64,000 nt of DNA from Mesotaenium endlicherianum (GCA_009602735.1 WELA01004839.1:232649-296648), one strand, 5' to 3'; shown: positions 46,611 to 58,838, counted from the stretch's first letter. Notes: a model not told the origin generated them from the sequence alone. A program made the numbers and translations.

Positions 46611-46897
46611 TCGAATAGTCCAAAGAATGTAACAAGTCGTTAGAGGGAAATTTAGAGACAAGTCGACAAGATGATGTGAACTCACCCTCTTCAAGCTATG
46701 GAGGATTGTATATCAAAGAATGAGAGAGTTAGAGGCTTAAAATATTTCCTAATACCCATATAAAGACATCCAATCACTGTCCGAATTTACTGGCCTTTGA
46801 GAAAGATTGTGAAAAGACTCTGACAACTTGCGTGTGAATAAGTTCAAGTGGCGTGCGATCAAAGTACCTCAAGTTACCTTTTTGTTTGTATCGCTAC

Positions 46898-47971
46898 AAT
46901 GGTATCGGAGCGCAAACGTATGCGACCGTGTCTACGAGAACAATGCAAAAGTCAAGATAAGTCAGTCCCTCCTTTTCTACTGCATTGTAAGATTGCAAGT
47001 AGTAAGGTTAGGGCTTTTGTTGACGGAGGAGCGTCTCATACTTTTATTAATAATGACTTAGTTAAGCGGCTAAGGCTGCCTACTGTCACCTAAGAAAATA
47101 GAAAAATATTCCTTGGAGATGTCTCAAGTATTACGGGAGGAATTATAACTAAGCCTCTTGAGGTCCAATCAGGTCTTGGCACTGCAGTTCTTACTGAAAT
47201 GCCTACATTTGAGGTACTCAACACTGGCTTTCACAATCTCGTGCTAGCATATCCTGGCAAAACAGGCATAAAGCTCAAGTGTGTTGGAGCAGAGGTACAG
47301 TTAAAGTGAGAGAGACCAGTGATGGGCAGACTAACTTGGCACCCACCAGTGTCTCTCCTCTTGTCGTGTATGGATGGCAAATGAAGGAGAAAGGGAGGAT
47401 TCCAGGAGGATGCAAATTGCTGAATGTAGTGGAGTTCGTCGAAAGCTGGAACCACAAGGAAGACAGAATCTTATGTCTGCTGCTAAAAGAGGTACCTCCC
47501 CAACCTGAAGAAGTGCTTGAGAAGAAGGTAAGCCCTCCATAGCATCCCACTGTTGCAAAAAATGGTTACTCAATATGCTCATGTTTAAAATATGTCTCCG
47601 GGCCTCCACCTAAGAGGGAGGTAGATCAGAAGATTGAGCTTCTGCTTAATAGTCAGCCACATAATGCACTTATGAATTGTCTTACCTGGAGAGTGAAGAA
47701 CTAAAAACAAAGAACTTGAGGAGAATGGGTATAATTTCCCTAGTAAATGCCGTCATAGCGCACCCATTCTATTTGTTAAGGAAAAAGTTAGCAGAATGCG
47801 AATATGTGTAGATTACAAAGCACTTAACACGATCACTGTCAAGAACAAGTATGCCTGACCAAGAATTGAGGACTTGCTTGATACCCTGATTGGTGCTAAA
47901 GTGTTGAGCAAAATTGATCTTAAGGGTGGATATCACCAAATCAAAATTGTTGAGGGGGATGAACAATAGTA
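46898..47971 (+). mobile_element. Ty3/gypsy-like retrotransposon fossil fragment (plus strand)
   Basis: TGGTATCGGAGC at 46900-46911 resembles the initiator-tRNA-Met primer-binding site used by many LTR elements. Protease-like wording follows (AFVDGGASHTFINNDLVKRLRLP) and the start of RT ([28 protein letters not shown]). It is a fragment of a different gypsy lineage from its neighbours, broken and old, ending where the minus-strand fossil begins. Confidence 0.7.
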
Positions 47972-50900
47972 GTTGGCAATCCCAAGGAAGGCCCTTAGTT
48001 GCGAGATATCGGTAGGCGGCGGGATGCCTGTGATGGCTGAGACTTTGGCCAGCTGCGGTGCCAAGCCACTGGAGGAGAGGAGATGCCCGAGGTACTCCAC
48101 CTCTCAGGTCCCAAAGGTGCACTTCCCAGGATGGCACTTGAGCCCAACGGCCTCCAAGCGGTCCAGGACGGCGGTGATATGTGCCACGTGCTCCTCGAAC
48201 GTCTCACTAAAGACGAGCACGTCATCAATGTAGCACCGGGCAAAGGATAGCCCAGCCACCTCCTTATTCATGACCCGGTAGAAGGTAGCTGGGGCGTTCT
48301 TCAGTCCAAAGGGCATCACCCTCCACGCGTAGAGGCGCTGTGCCCCCCAGATTATCGTCTTGTGCTGGTCCTCCTTCGCAATAGGTATCTGGTCGAAGCC
48401 TTGCCTCAAGTCCAGAACAGATAACCATGTGCACGTGCCAATGTCATCGAAGATCTTGTCAGAGGTAGGCATAGGAAATTTGTCCTGCTCAGTGACCTCG
48501 TTCAGCTTACGATAGTCACTGCACATCCTCTTCTCAGACCAATTGCCTGAGGCATCCTTCATTGCCGGCATGACCGTGAGGACCGCGTAGGTAGAGGAGG
48601 ACTCCCAAATAAGCTGGTTGTCCTCCAACTTGCCTGTCTGCGTGCTGATCAAGCCGTCCTCGAAGTGACTGTAGCGGTATCGCTATTGGAAGATGGCCAC
48701 GTCAACGTGAGGCGGAGCCTCATGGGGTCGCCAATGTAGCGTCCCAAGTCATGCATGCCGCTAACAAAGCAAGCACTACGTCGGGCATCGAGCATCTTTG
48801 TCAACTGCGCTGCCTGCTCCATGGTAAGGGTCCCCCCCAGCTTCCATGTGGGGGCTACTGGGGGTGGTGCCTGCTCTGCACCTGTCACCTCTTGTGCTGC
48901 TGCTGCAGAGCTCTACCCCCCAACTGGCGTTGCTTGTCTGCTGGCAGAGAGCGGCTGCCCTGCACCTGCCCTTGCTGGCACTTGTCTTGTAGCTGCCAGC
49001 TGAGCAGTGGGCTCTGCCTGCTGGCGTGCAGGAGGAAAAAGAAAGGGGGAGCGGTGCGGATCCCTGGACCGTTGTGCCTCCTCCCTCCGCCGTCCCCCCC
49101 CCAGCGGGCCAGAGTCGGTGTCGGATGCTGAAGGCGGCTGGTATGGGCGACGAGGAGGTGCCTGCGGGGCGAGCCCTTCTTGCTGGGACCGCCAGCGGGT
49201 GCTTGATGGAGGCCGGATGCTGTCGTCCTCGTAGGAGCTGTCATCGGGCTCGTTGAGGCTGCGGGGCATCTCTGGGTGACGGGCCTCGGCGTAGAGGGGT
49301 GTCAAGGCCCGCGTCTGCAAAAGGATACAAGTCAAAACATTGGAATCAATGGCCTGACCCAAGAGCCGAATACGGTTGACCTCGGTGATGCCATCCACCT
49401 GGGTCAAGTGCGGCGGGAAGCCCATAGCGCGCTCCATCTCCACGGCACGGGGTCGCTCATATAGGCCGGTGGAGAGGTCGATGACCATGTTGCAGGCCGC
49501 GCCGACAAAAGCTGTGCTGTCGTAGCGGCTGACGAACGTTGGCAGGACGCGCGTGACATAGCAAAGCACCTCGCACTGGGCTTGCGATGGATGGGGCAAA
49601 GCTGTAACGCAGTGAGCCAGCCGCTCGGCGTCGAGGATGGAGTCAACGTTGCGGTCGTGGCGAGGGTGCGCGGCTGCCAGGGCCTCCAGCGTGCCTGACA
49701 TGGCCAGGTTGGTGAAGTACGCGCAAATGCGGTGGGCGAAAAAAACCAATCTGCGCTCCGTCAATAACGGCCTCATGCCCGAGGTAGCAGCTGCACAGCT
49801 TGAAGTCGACGCGACATTGGCCCGCTCGTCGTCGCGCACCGCCACATTCTCCAAGACCCACGCGAGGGAGTGCGGTGGCTGGCACGCCTCAACCAGGTTG
49901 AGGACGCGAAGAAGGTGCCAGAAGAGCGCCGTGCGAGGGTTGCTGAGGGCACCGTCGCGGCCGGCGATAGAGAACGCCTGGCACTCCCAGCGAGCAATGA
50001 AGAGGTCCATGGGGCCGAGGCGAGTCGCGTGCTCGTTGGTAATGTCGCGGACGTCCAGGGGCCTGTTGGTCTGCGCGTGGCGGAAGGCGCAAGCGGGGAA
50101 TAGGTTGGGGAAGCGCTCGTGACAGAGCACTATCTGACGGCGGGCGACCTGCTGTGCCTCAGGGTCAGGGTTGACGTCGACGTAGCGTTGGACAGGAATG
50201 CTAGCTTGCAGTGTAGCCAGCAACCCAATGGCGATGTCGGCAAACAGCTCTACCAAGACGATGCCGCCAGGCCACTCATCCAGCTGGTCCGTGTAGATCG
50301 GTGTCGGCAGTGGGCGCAGGCCCATAACAAGATCGCCTGGCTCTGCTGTCAACGGGGTACGTACGGGCCACGCTGTACTGGTGAGGGGCCATGCGGAGTG
50401 CAACGAGTGCGCGGTCGGCGTAATCGCGATCAGATGCGGAATTGGCCCAGCCAGCGGCTTGGGGCTGTGCAATGCGCGCGTGGGCCTGATACTGTCACCA
50501 CCTGTCCCGAGCGTCCTGCAGGATGGGAGAGGGCACAGGTGTCAAACGGGACTGGGCCATGCGCATGTAGGTGAGCTGCCACCTGCGCCTGGCCTCGCAA
50601 TCCTGCGCATGAGAGGCTGCGTACGCGAGCTGGTCCATCACTGGGCGCTGTGGTAGGTATGGGTGCGGGTCGTAGTAGGCCTGCTGGCGCTGGTGGAACA
50701 AGAGGTCCACCGGGTTGGGGCTGCCGGCGGGCTCCGTGCGGTAAGCGAACTGCCGGACGCGCACTGGCTGGCGAGGCGCCAGCTGCACTTGGGCACGGAG
50801 CTGCGGGTGGAGCAGCAGCAGGTCGTCAGGACGCCGGTAGTGGCGCACCAGGTCGTCGGCGGCTGAAGAGCGGCGGCTGGGCCTGGAGTCGCATGCGCGG

Positions 50901-51990
50901 CTGCTGGTGCGGGCCACATTGGAGGGAGGTGAGCCGTTAGGCCCGTCACCGGCGAAGTGGCTGTGAGGGAGCGCTGGCCGCCAATTGTAGAGCGCGTGGG
51001 TGGCATACGTGGTGGACTGCAGGGCGTCCTCGCGATCATCCACCTCGTAGTAGTGCGGGTTGGCTGCCCGGTCGCGGCTGTCGCGGTGGGGCGGAGTGGT
51101 GGCTCGGTCTTGAGTATCGCGATAGGGCGGCGTGAAAGACCGACCACGTCTGGGCGGGGGCGTGAGACTTCGCTCGCTCCACGGATTGCGCCTGAGCTGC
51201 GACGGGGTGACAGCTCGCAGCTTGCCGCGCAGGCCACGTCCTGCCTCAGGACGGATGACTGAGGGCACAACGGGCACGGCGGTCATCGCAGTGCCAGGTG
51301 CGCTGACGACCGCGTGAGCGGCACTCGCGCGCGTGCCAAAGCTGGCGGGTGTAGCAGCGGGGAAGGCGGGGGAGCCGGAGCAGACATCTCGGGCACCTCT
51401 GCCGTACAGCCCGTGCGTGAGGTCGCGACAGCTGGCGTTGGTCAAGCAGTCATGGGGGGCGGGTCGCCACCGTGGGCCTGCCGTACAACGGTAGGCCTTG
51501 GCGGACCTGGCAGACTCAGACAGGCTGAACCCTGGCGGGCCGACCAAGGAAGAGCGGCCAAACCCCGGAGGACCAGCAAGCCTGTCGAAGCCTGAGGGCC
51601 CTGTCAGCGTGCTGAAGCCTGGGGGACCAGTGGGCATGCGGCGAACGCGAGCGACGAGCGTGACAGTCATGGCCTGCGAGGGTGGCTCGGTTGGCTCCTC
51701 GTACGACTCCTCCAACGCCATCTCGTACGACTCATCGTCTGTTAGAGGGTCGTAGGCGGCCTGGCGCATGGCCTCCTCGTCCGAGGCGGTTCCGCGGCTG
51801 CCGGTATCGTCCGTGTGCATCGTTGGGCAAGGTGGTTGAGACGCCATCTGAAGTTGCATGCCCACTCTCACTGGCACCTCCTGTCATAGGCGGACGTCGA
51901 ATCGTGCGACAGGCAATGGCGCCCTCACACGCGAAGGCACCTCAAGGACGGCTGGACGATCCGTGGTGGCAGTGGTTGTGGGATCTCTAA
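47972..51990 (-). mobile_element. Methyltransferase-bearing gypsy-like fossil fragment (minus strand)
   Basis: Read on the minus strand: a Pro-rich spacer (PTGPPGFSTLTGP, YDPHPYLPQRPVMDQL), a C5-methyltransferase-like part (~50470-49000), the linker (PPPVAPTWKLGG) and RT (CSDYRKLNEVTEQD, LSVLDLRQGFDQIPI, FGLKNAPATFYRVMN, YIDDVLVFSETFEEH). Spacer, linker and RT closely match the plus-strand element at 15.8-18.3 kb, so it is the same family. No terminal repeats, gag or integrase were seen. It is broken. Confidence 0.8.
49000..50472 (-). pseudogene. C5-methyltransferase-like part of the 48-52 kb fossil
   Basis: GIVLVELFADIAIGLLATL corresponds to motif I, YVDVNPDPEA to the cofactor loop, ECQAFSIAGRDGALSNPRTALFW to motif IV and AWVLENVAV to motif VI. 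MERAMGFPPHLTQ...RIRLLGQAI matches the MGFP...R..LLG region near the end of DNMT3/DRM proteins. Overall order agrees with the methyltransferase at 28.7-29.7 kb, but the two are only distantly alike. Confidence 0.7.
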
Positions 51991-52179
51991 GTGGTGACCC
52001 AAACAAACTCGGCATTACCATAACCGCTCGTACACGAGTCTTCTTCACCTACCACCCTAACCTGACTAATGACTAAGACCCGTCAACACCCTCCACCCTT
52101 TGACCACCCTGACTAGACATCAAAGGAACTCGACAGCAATGAGCATGACATAAGAGCGATTCAAGAAGATGAGCGCAAC

Positions 52180-52840
52180 TAACGCTCTTGCAAATATGAA
52201 GGGTTGTAACATTAATGGGTGTGGAAGTTAGGGGCTTGGCACTCTCACTAGTTCTCATAGAGAGACATGCAAATGGTGACCATAGTCACAGGGTGTTGGC
52301 AAATTTAGTATAAAAGCTAACAAGCTTATAACCAAATGGGCACTTAGGGGCAAAATGACGAGATCGTGCCCCGTGCAGCTGGCACTTGATAGGCTATGGA
52401 AGGCTGTAATGTTAATGGATGAGGGATTTAGAGGCTTGGCACTTTTCCTAGTCCTCATGTAGAGACATGAGAATGGTCACCACAGTCACAGGTTGTTTGC
52501 AAGAATAGTGTAAATGTTCATAATTTATAGGCAAATTGGTACTTTGGGGCAAAACGACAAAGTCAGACCCCTGCAGCCGGCGCTTGTGCAGTTGCCAAGG
52601 GTTGCAATACTTATGGATGAGGGAGTTAGAGGTTTGGCACACTCCCCAATCTCATACAAAGACATGCAAATGGTCACCACTTTCACAAAGTGTACAGATG
52701 GTCAAGGAATATGTTGATAAGTAATAGACAAATGGGTCCTTTGGGGTGAAACAACGAATTTAACTCCGCGCAGCTGCCGCTTATGCATTTGTCAAAAGTT
52801 GTAATATACATGGATGTGAGAGTGAGGAGCTTGGGACGAC
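52180..52840 (-). repeat. ~200-base satellite, right arm, reversed
   Basis: Units near 52208, 52411, 52610 and 52808 share ATGGATGAGGGAGTTAGAGG, CTTGGCAC and TAGAGACATGCAAATGGTCACCA. In reverse complement they match the 44.7-46.1 kb satellite wording (CTAACTCCCTC, TTGCAACCCT). Confidence 0.7.
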
Positions 52841-52999
52841 ATCTGCGCGCAACGAAGTCCAAGGTGCCTTAGCCGCTATGTGAGTAAGTTCCTCTAGTGT
52901 GGTTTTGGCGTTACACTGTTGGCTTGCGCTTGCGCGCTAAGTGTCAACGCACAAACACAGTTGTTGTGCGCTGAGGCTAGCAGCGATGCGTCGGCTAGC

Positions 53000-53060
53000 A
53001 ACTTAGGGTACATTTCACACACTTAAAGGGTGACCTTACGCACTTAAAGGTCAACTAGGG
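53000..53060 (-). repeat. Fragment of the ~170-base satellite, right arm, reversed
   Basis: CACACTTAAAGGGTGACC and CGCACTTAAAGGTCAAC are reverse complements of the CCTTTAAGTGTG blocks at 43.1-44.5 kb. Confidence 0.55.
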
Positions 53061-53950
53061 TTGTCGCATGTACGAGATAATATGTTATAATAGTGCAGTT
53101 AACATATGTATTAATAAGGTATAGAGGTTGTGATCATCAATCAAAAGGTATAATGAAATAAATGTCACAGAGACATTAGTGTGACTATATTTTGCACACC
53201 AATGGGCAAAGCTTAGACGGTTCTCAAATTTGAGCTGGTCCTCACGACCGACATACCCAACACATAGCCAATCATATAACACAACAAATGAATGAGAAAT
53301 TGGTGTAAGCTGTAGACTGCCTGGCTTCAAGCCACACAAGCTATGAAACAAATTTTGCCATGAATGGTTACACGTTCATTACTTGAAGTGTACATGCATA
53401 ATATAACATGAGGGATATGTCGCCATCTTCTTGTGCAACTTGACCATGGTTGTAAGCTTGGGTGTACATATAACTGCACCTTGGCATGCAAAATGCATCT
53501 GATGGTGTTAAGATTGCTACATCCTTGACATTCTTCAAGCTTGGACTTTCAAGTGGCATATGTGTGGCTGATCTTAGGAAGTGGAGTCAAAAAATAATAG
53601 TGGCTATAAGCATTATTTGTGGTAAATCGTAACATTATAGGTAGTCATTACACCATAAAATATCAAAGTATAATATTCTCAATCTCTAGAGGCTATGGAC
53701 TTTTTCGCTTGAGCGGGATTGGCTCATGAGATGTTTGCCACATGAAATATACCAGCACGATAATGGATACGTAAGTTCATTGTACACTGCAAGCCAAGGA
53801 CATGGCACACAAACTCACTCATGACGCTAATTTGACACCTTGTTGGCAATTTGAACCTTTCGCTAAAAGTGCCAAATCTGTGATATTTTATGTCGTATGG
53901 GTCTCAACTTCCTAACAGTTTTGTACAGATTATAACAACCACCTACTCAT
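53061..53950. other. Interior DNA of the KDZ element without identified features
   Basis: AT-rich sequence. Two short minus-strand open frames (53085-53351 and 53368-53559) have no recognisable motif and no sign of splicing. Nothing else was seen. Confidence 0.4.
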
Positions 53951-53989
53951 TTGAATACAAATTTCTCCAAAAAGTCAGCTTTCTTCAAA

Positions 53990-56440
53990 AAAAACTATGT
54001 ACACTTACCAATATCATCCTCACAAAGCACACGCCCTAAAACACGCACACACACAAACACAAACAGACGGAAAAAACCACGCAAGCACAAGCACACGACC
54101 TTTTGCACACGCATACACACAACACACACAAGATCAAATGCACACACACATACACTCTCACACACGCACACACACACACCTTCAAACCTTCTCGCAAAAC
54201 CTTAAGGCATTTCATGCAAAAGCATAAAAAACATTAGCGCGCCAGCCACATGCACAATCTTAAACAAGGTCCCACAGGCACACGCACACACGAATATATA
54301 CATGTACATATGTGCAAAGATATGTACACACGCATGCGCATAAACACACACAATCATCAGCAACATGACATACGCGTGCACACAACAACACACACAAACA
54401 CACACGCACACACAAACATGCACACGCTCACATGGGGCCACACACACACATGCATGCACATACACGCAATGCACACACAAACATAAGCACACACTTGACT
54501 ACTCTACAAACACAAACACACAAATGCACGCACACATGCACACACCCGCAGACGGGCGCACACACACACAAACGTGCACACACGCGCACAAGCACACACA
54601 AGAACACACACATACTCGCACACATGAACACACACGAACAGAATCACAAGCACGCACCACGCACCACGCACACACACTTAAGCACAGTTACGCACACACA
54701 GGGCACCTACATGCAAATACGCACGCCCCTATGTGCACAACAACAAGTGCACATACACACATGCAAGCACACGCGTGCACACAGGCACACACGAATGCAC
54801 ACACTTGCACACATGTATAAACACACGCACAAAAGTACACACTTACACACACACACATGCGCACTTACACACATGCACGCACACATGCACAACCACACAT
54901 ACATGCACACGCACACATGCCCACACGCACACAATCCCACACGCAAGCACATTCATACACACAAAACACAAAACAATCCCACATGCATGATGACACAGAA
55001 ACGCAGACACACACAACACACACATACGCACAAACGTAGGCGCACACGCACACACGCACACACCTTAAATCCTTAACCTAAATCTTGAACCCTTACATAC
55101 AAAAGTACACCAACTCACATTAGTGAACCAGCGACACGCACATACCAAAACGAGCTCAACATGCACACGCACATACGAAGATGTACACATAACCATGTGC
55201 ACATAAGAGTACACACGCATGCGCATTAACACACACACGCGCGCAAACATGACATACGCATACACACAAGAACATCCACACACAAACACACACGCACACA
55301 CATGCACACACACCCACACACACCCACACCCAAACGCACATCCACACGCACACACACGCACACACACACACGCACACTCGCACACACACACACACGCACA
55401 CACGCACACCTTCAACCCTGACCTTAAACCTTTACATACTAAAGGACAAAACTAATATTAGTGAGGCAGCCCTACACACATATTAGACAACCTCGACATG
55501 TACAGGCACATACAAAGATATACACACTCATGTGCAAAGATATGTACACACACATGCGCATAAAACTCACACACGCATACACACGCACACATGACATGCG
55601 CATGCACACAAGAACATATATAAATACGTATACGCCCCCACACTCAGACACACACGGACACCCACAGGCACATCCACACACACCCACACAGAAACACACA
55701 TCCACACGCGCACATACACACACACACACGCACAAAGACACACTTGTGCACACACACACACGAGCACACAAGCACACACGCAAAGTCGCAGACCTAAACA
55801 AGCACACGCACACCTTAGACCCTACACCCTACTAAAGCACAAAAAATTGTCATGAATGAGCCAGCAACACACACATACAAAAAACAAGAGCAACATGCAC
55901 ACACACATACAAAGATATACACAACGCATGTGCAAAGATATATACACGCATGCACATAAAGACACACGCATACATGCGCACACATGACATATGCAAGCAC
56001 ACCAGAACACACACAAACAACGATCACTCCCACACAGACACGTACATTACCCCCTCCCCTTCCCCCCCAAGAAAAACAAAAAATAAGCACAAACACACGA
56101 CCACAGGCACCGACGCATATACACACATACACACATGCACACACACACGCACACACATGCGTACACACACGCAAACACATACACACACACACACACAGAC
56201 GTACACACGCACACACACACACGTACACACACGCAATGAGATCCACCCATACACAAACAAAAGACATCCGAACTCTTACAACCCACAATCAGGAAGACCC
56301 GCTGAAATCCAAGAGACACCCCTAATTCCAAAATGCCAAGTGTTTAGCCAACACACTCACCACCCTCTCCCCTGACACACACATGAGCTGTGACCTACAT
56401 ACTATTGCGACACCCCCACACCCCCACCCACACACACAAA
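53990..56440 (-). repeat. CA-rich higher-order repeats, right arm (TG-rich on the minus strand)
   Basis: CACACG/CACATG runs alternate with spacers near 54190, 55065, 55415 and 55815. In reverse complement the spacers read GCTGG.TCACTAATGTGAG and ..GGTTTAAGGTG, matching the intron-5 units of the transposase gene. Open frames here are repeat artefacts. Confidence 0.8.
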
Positions 56441-56880
56441 ATAACTCACACACGCCTGCAAGGCAAAATCTCAAATATAGAGCACCTTAACCTCTAAAAC
56501 AAACATGTTTAGAAGGTGCATTTACACTCAACAAGAACATGAGTTTACACACAAAGATGCCACACACACGTACATATCCTTCCACGATGCTTGCTAATAT
56601 AAACAAAGCTCACACGCAGGCTTCATAAATGACTCTGCAACCTGCAATGCAACCTCCCATGCAACCTACAATGCCCTAATATGGCACGTTGCAGGTTCAT
56701 GAAAAGAAAGACAATGACCATGAAGAAAGTCAGCACACATTCAAAGTAATCAAAATAATGTTAGTCATTTCAACGTGGCCTTCAATGCTTGACCCCAAGA
56801 CCTAAGCTTATTGTTGAAGCACATCTCTATCTTTGAGCTATATATATCATTACAGTGGTTGCATATCCTACTTCATTGCT
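56441..56880. other. 3' flank of the right-arm gene
   Basis: No gene was recognised. A short direct repeat (ATGCAACCTCCCATGCAACCT-like) lies near 56640-56680. It is probably the 3' UTR of the minus-strand gene. Confidence 0.4.
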
Positions 56881-58413
56881 TCAAGGAAAATGCTTATAGA
56901 TGAGGTCCACAATTGAGATACTAGTTGCTTCGTCTACTGATAAGTGACTTAGCCACTCCAAAGGCTCCCACTCTTTCGTGACATCTACTGTATAAGTTTG
57001 TAAGACAACATTGACCTTCGCATCTGCAATATTGAATGATTCAAATATCTCTCGAATAGTCACAAGGCTGTTTCTTGCCATTTCAGACCTCATCACAGGA
57101 GTGAAAACATGAGGAGAGGAGTCAGGACAATCTCCACATAGGCCACCTTGGGCAACCCCTGCTGGCATGGCTCCTGTGGCAGATGCCTCAGGTATTTCTC
57201 CATCCATTTGTTCCTCACTTGTGCCACCTTCAACCACGTTAGGAACTAGTGCTGCTGCCTCACATGGTACACACCCCGACCCACTATGCTTTGAGCTATC
57301 CCCCTTAAGCCGTTTGTTACACGAAGGGTTCTTATGACAATAAGAACAGATGGAATGACATTTGACCTCCAGTTTCCTACAGATTCGATGGTAGAGGGTG
57401 CTGCTATTCAACAATTCTTCGGCTGCCCCCATGGCAAACCCATCCGTCAAATCCCTTTCTCCCTTCTCTTTGTCCCCTCTCCTTACTACTAAAAATACTA
57501 CAGCAGTTCCACCACCAGGATAACGAGTCACAAGTTGATTAGCTTTATTGTAGAAGCTCCTAGTGATAGAGGTGAAGCTTACACGCGTCTCATTCTTCTT
57601 CAAGTTCTTCGCTTTCTTAAGGGCTTTTTTCTCATTGGCCAATGCCTTCAAGTTGAGATTACAATGGGGACACTTTGGTTTACAGAGAGGAATTTTCTTC
57701 TCACAACCAGGGCAGCCTCTAACTAGGCCAGCATTTGGACCCGGTTGATGAGAATGAGAACCTGACAGGTTTTCAGAATCTGCTCCGCAAGAGGTATCTG
57801 GAGGTGGCCTGTCGCTTCCATCAACAGGAGAACCCTCGCCTATCCCTTGAGAAGCATCTGACAGATTGTGAGGAAGGGTGGAGCCATGAGGTATCTCGCT
57901 TCCAGTAGCAGCAGCTTGCACACGTTTAACATCCACGTAGCTATCAAAATCTATACCACCCCTTACATACCACCCACATTGGTGCACATCGCATACTAAA
58001 ATGCACTACATTGTAGTAAGTTATGAAGTGAGACTTACCGTAAAACTTGTGGGATCTCCATCAGGTGCTTGCTGCTCCCACCCACAATATTTAACCAAGA
58101 ATTCCATCATCCACACCCCATCAGCAGCAGCCCATTTCTTCAAATTTTTTGAACAAGAACCGGGATTTGCTAGTCCTAGGTTGACAGCTACAGTGTGCCA
58201 CTGTTGATGGTTAAGGTTGAACTTAGCCCACTGCTTCACATTAGCATTCTTTGCTACGTCTATAATGTGGCTAATTAAATGAGCTATATGCACCTCCTTG
58301 TGTTGGAGTTTTTTAGTGGCATTTGAAAGGGATTTTTTGTTTTTCTCCCTCCAAAGTTCCATAAGGTCCACAAATATGCCTTTCTCAGTGAGGGATAGGA
58401 TAGTTTTCGACAT
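56881..58413 (-). CDS. Second gene of the KDZ element, zinc-ribbon protein of unknown function
   Basis: Two minus-strand open frames, 58413-58039 and 58005-56881, join in frame across a 33-base GT-AG interval (58038-58006) to 499 codons; such a short intron is suspicious, so the junction is uncertain. ATG 58413 lies 114 bases inside the right terminal repeat. Residues 1-125 are helical with spaced Trp (LMELWREKNKK, NLNHQQWHTVAVNLGL, LKKWAAADGVWMMEFL), loosely like a Myb/SANT or trihelix fold, but I do not recognise the family. The middle has a zinc ribbon, GCPGCEKKIPLCKPKCPHCNL, followed by a Lys-rich helix. A further Cys group is CHSICSYCHKNPSC. Its position mirrors the transposase gene, so a role in transposition or DNA binding is inferred. 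Confidence 0.6.
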
Positions 58414-58527
58414 CTCTTCACCAAGTTATGAGTCTGTTGCTGCATTGAGCGCTTTGTACAGCTCTGTAGTGCGAAGGAATGCTAAGACAAGTTAAGACAG
58501 ACTGCTATATACCTGAAGCGGATGTGG

Positions 58528-58833
58528 GAACTGCAAGCGGGCTAGACAAGAAATGCTAGCGGGAACTAAATTGGTGAATTTGGGCAGATTTGGGTGGGAA
58601 CGCAGGCATTTATTCGCACGCTCTTTGAAAACTTACGCGTACGAAATTCTGACGCTTGCACGAGGCAACCGTGCGGGCTCAGAGTGGCTCAGAGGATCGA
58701 AGGCAGCTACCTCACGCCTTTACACCGAAATGGCGAAAAACGCGATTTGGTGGCAGGCCAAATCGCGAACAACTCGATTTAGCAAAATGGTTTTTTGGCA
58801 AAATAATCGATTTAGATTGAGAGGATGGGTTGG
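58528..58833 (-). repeat. Right terminal inverted repeat of the KDZ element
   Basis: The reverse complement of 33863-34172, with about three differences in the outer 280 bases. It is followed by ATATG (58834-58838). Confidence 0.85.
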
Positions 58834-58838
58834 ATATG

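Larger units (their letters stand above)
33863..58833. mobile_element. 25 kb KDZ (Kyakuja-Dileera-Zisupton) DNA transposon
   Basis: Terminal inverted repeats of ~310 bases (33863-34172 and 58528-58833) start CCAACCCATCCTCTCAATC and agree at about 99% by eye. ATATG directly flanks both ends (33858-33862 and 58834-58838), a likely 5-base target duplication. Just inside the left repeat starts an eight-exon KDZ transposase gene with an uninterrupted spliced frame. Just inside the right repeat starts a second, inward-pointing gene. The interior holds TG/CA-rich arrays, two decayed satellites and two retroelement fossils. Near-identical ends and an open transposase frame suggest recent movement of the whole unit. 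The KDZ class is known from fungi, fish and algae; I cannot say whether this family has been described. Confidence 0.8.

Noticed and set aside
53990-56400. Open frames in the CA arrays
   Set aside because: Same cause: simple-sequence repeats have few stops in any frame; no domain or codon signal.
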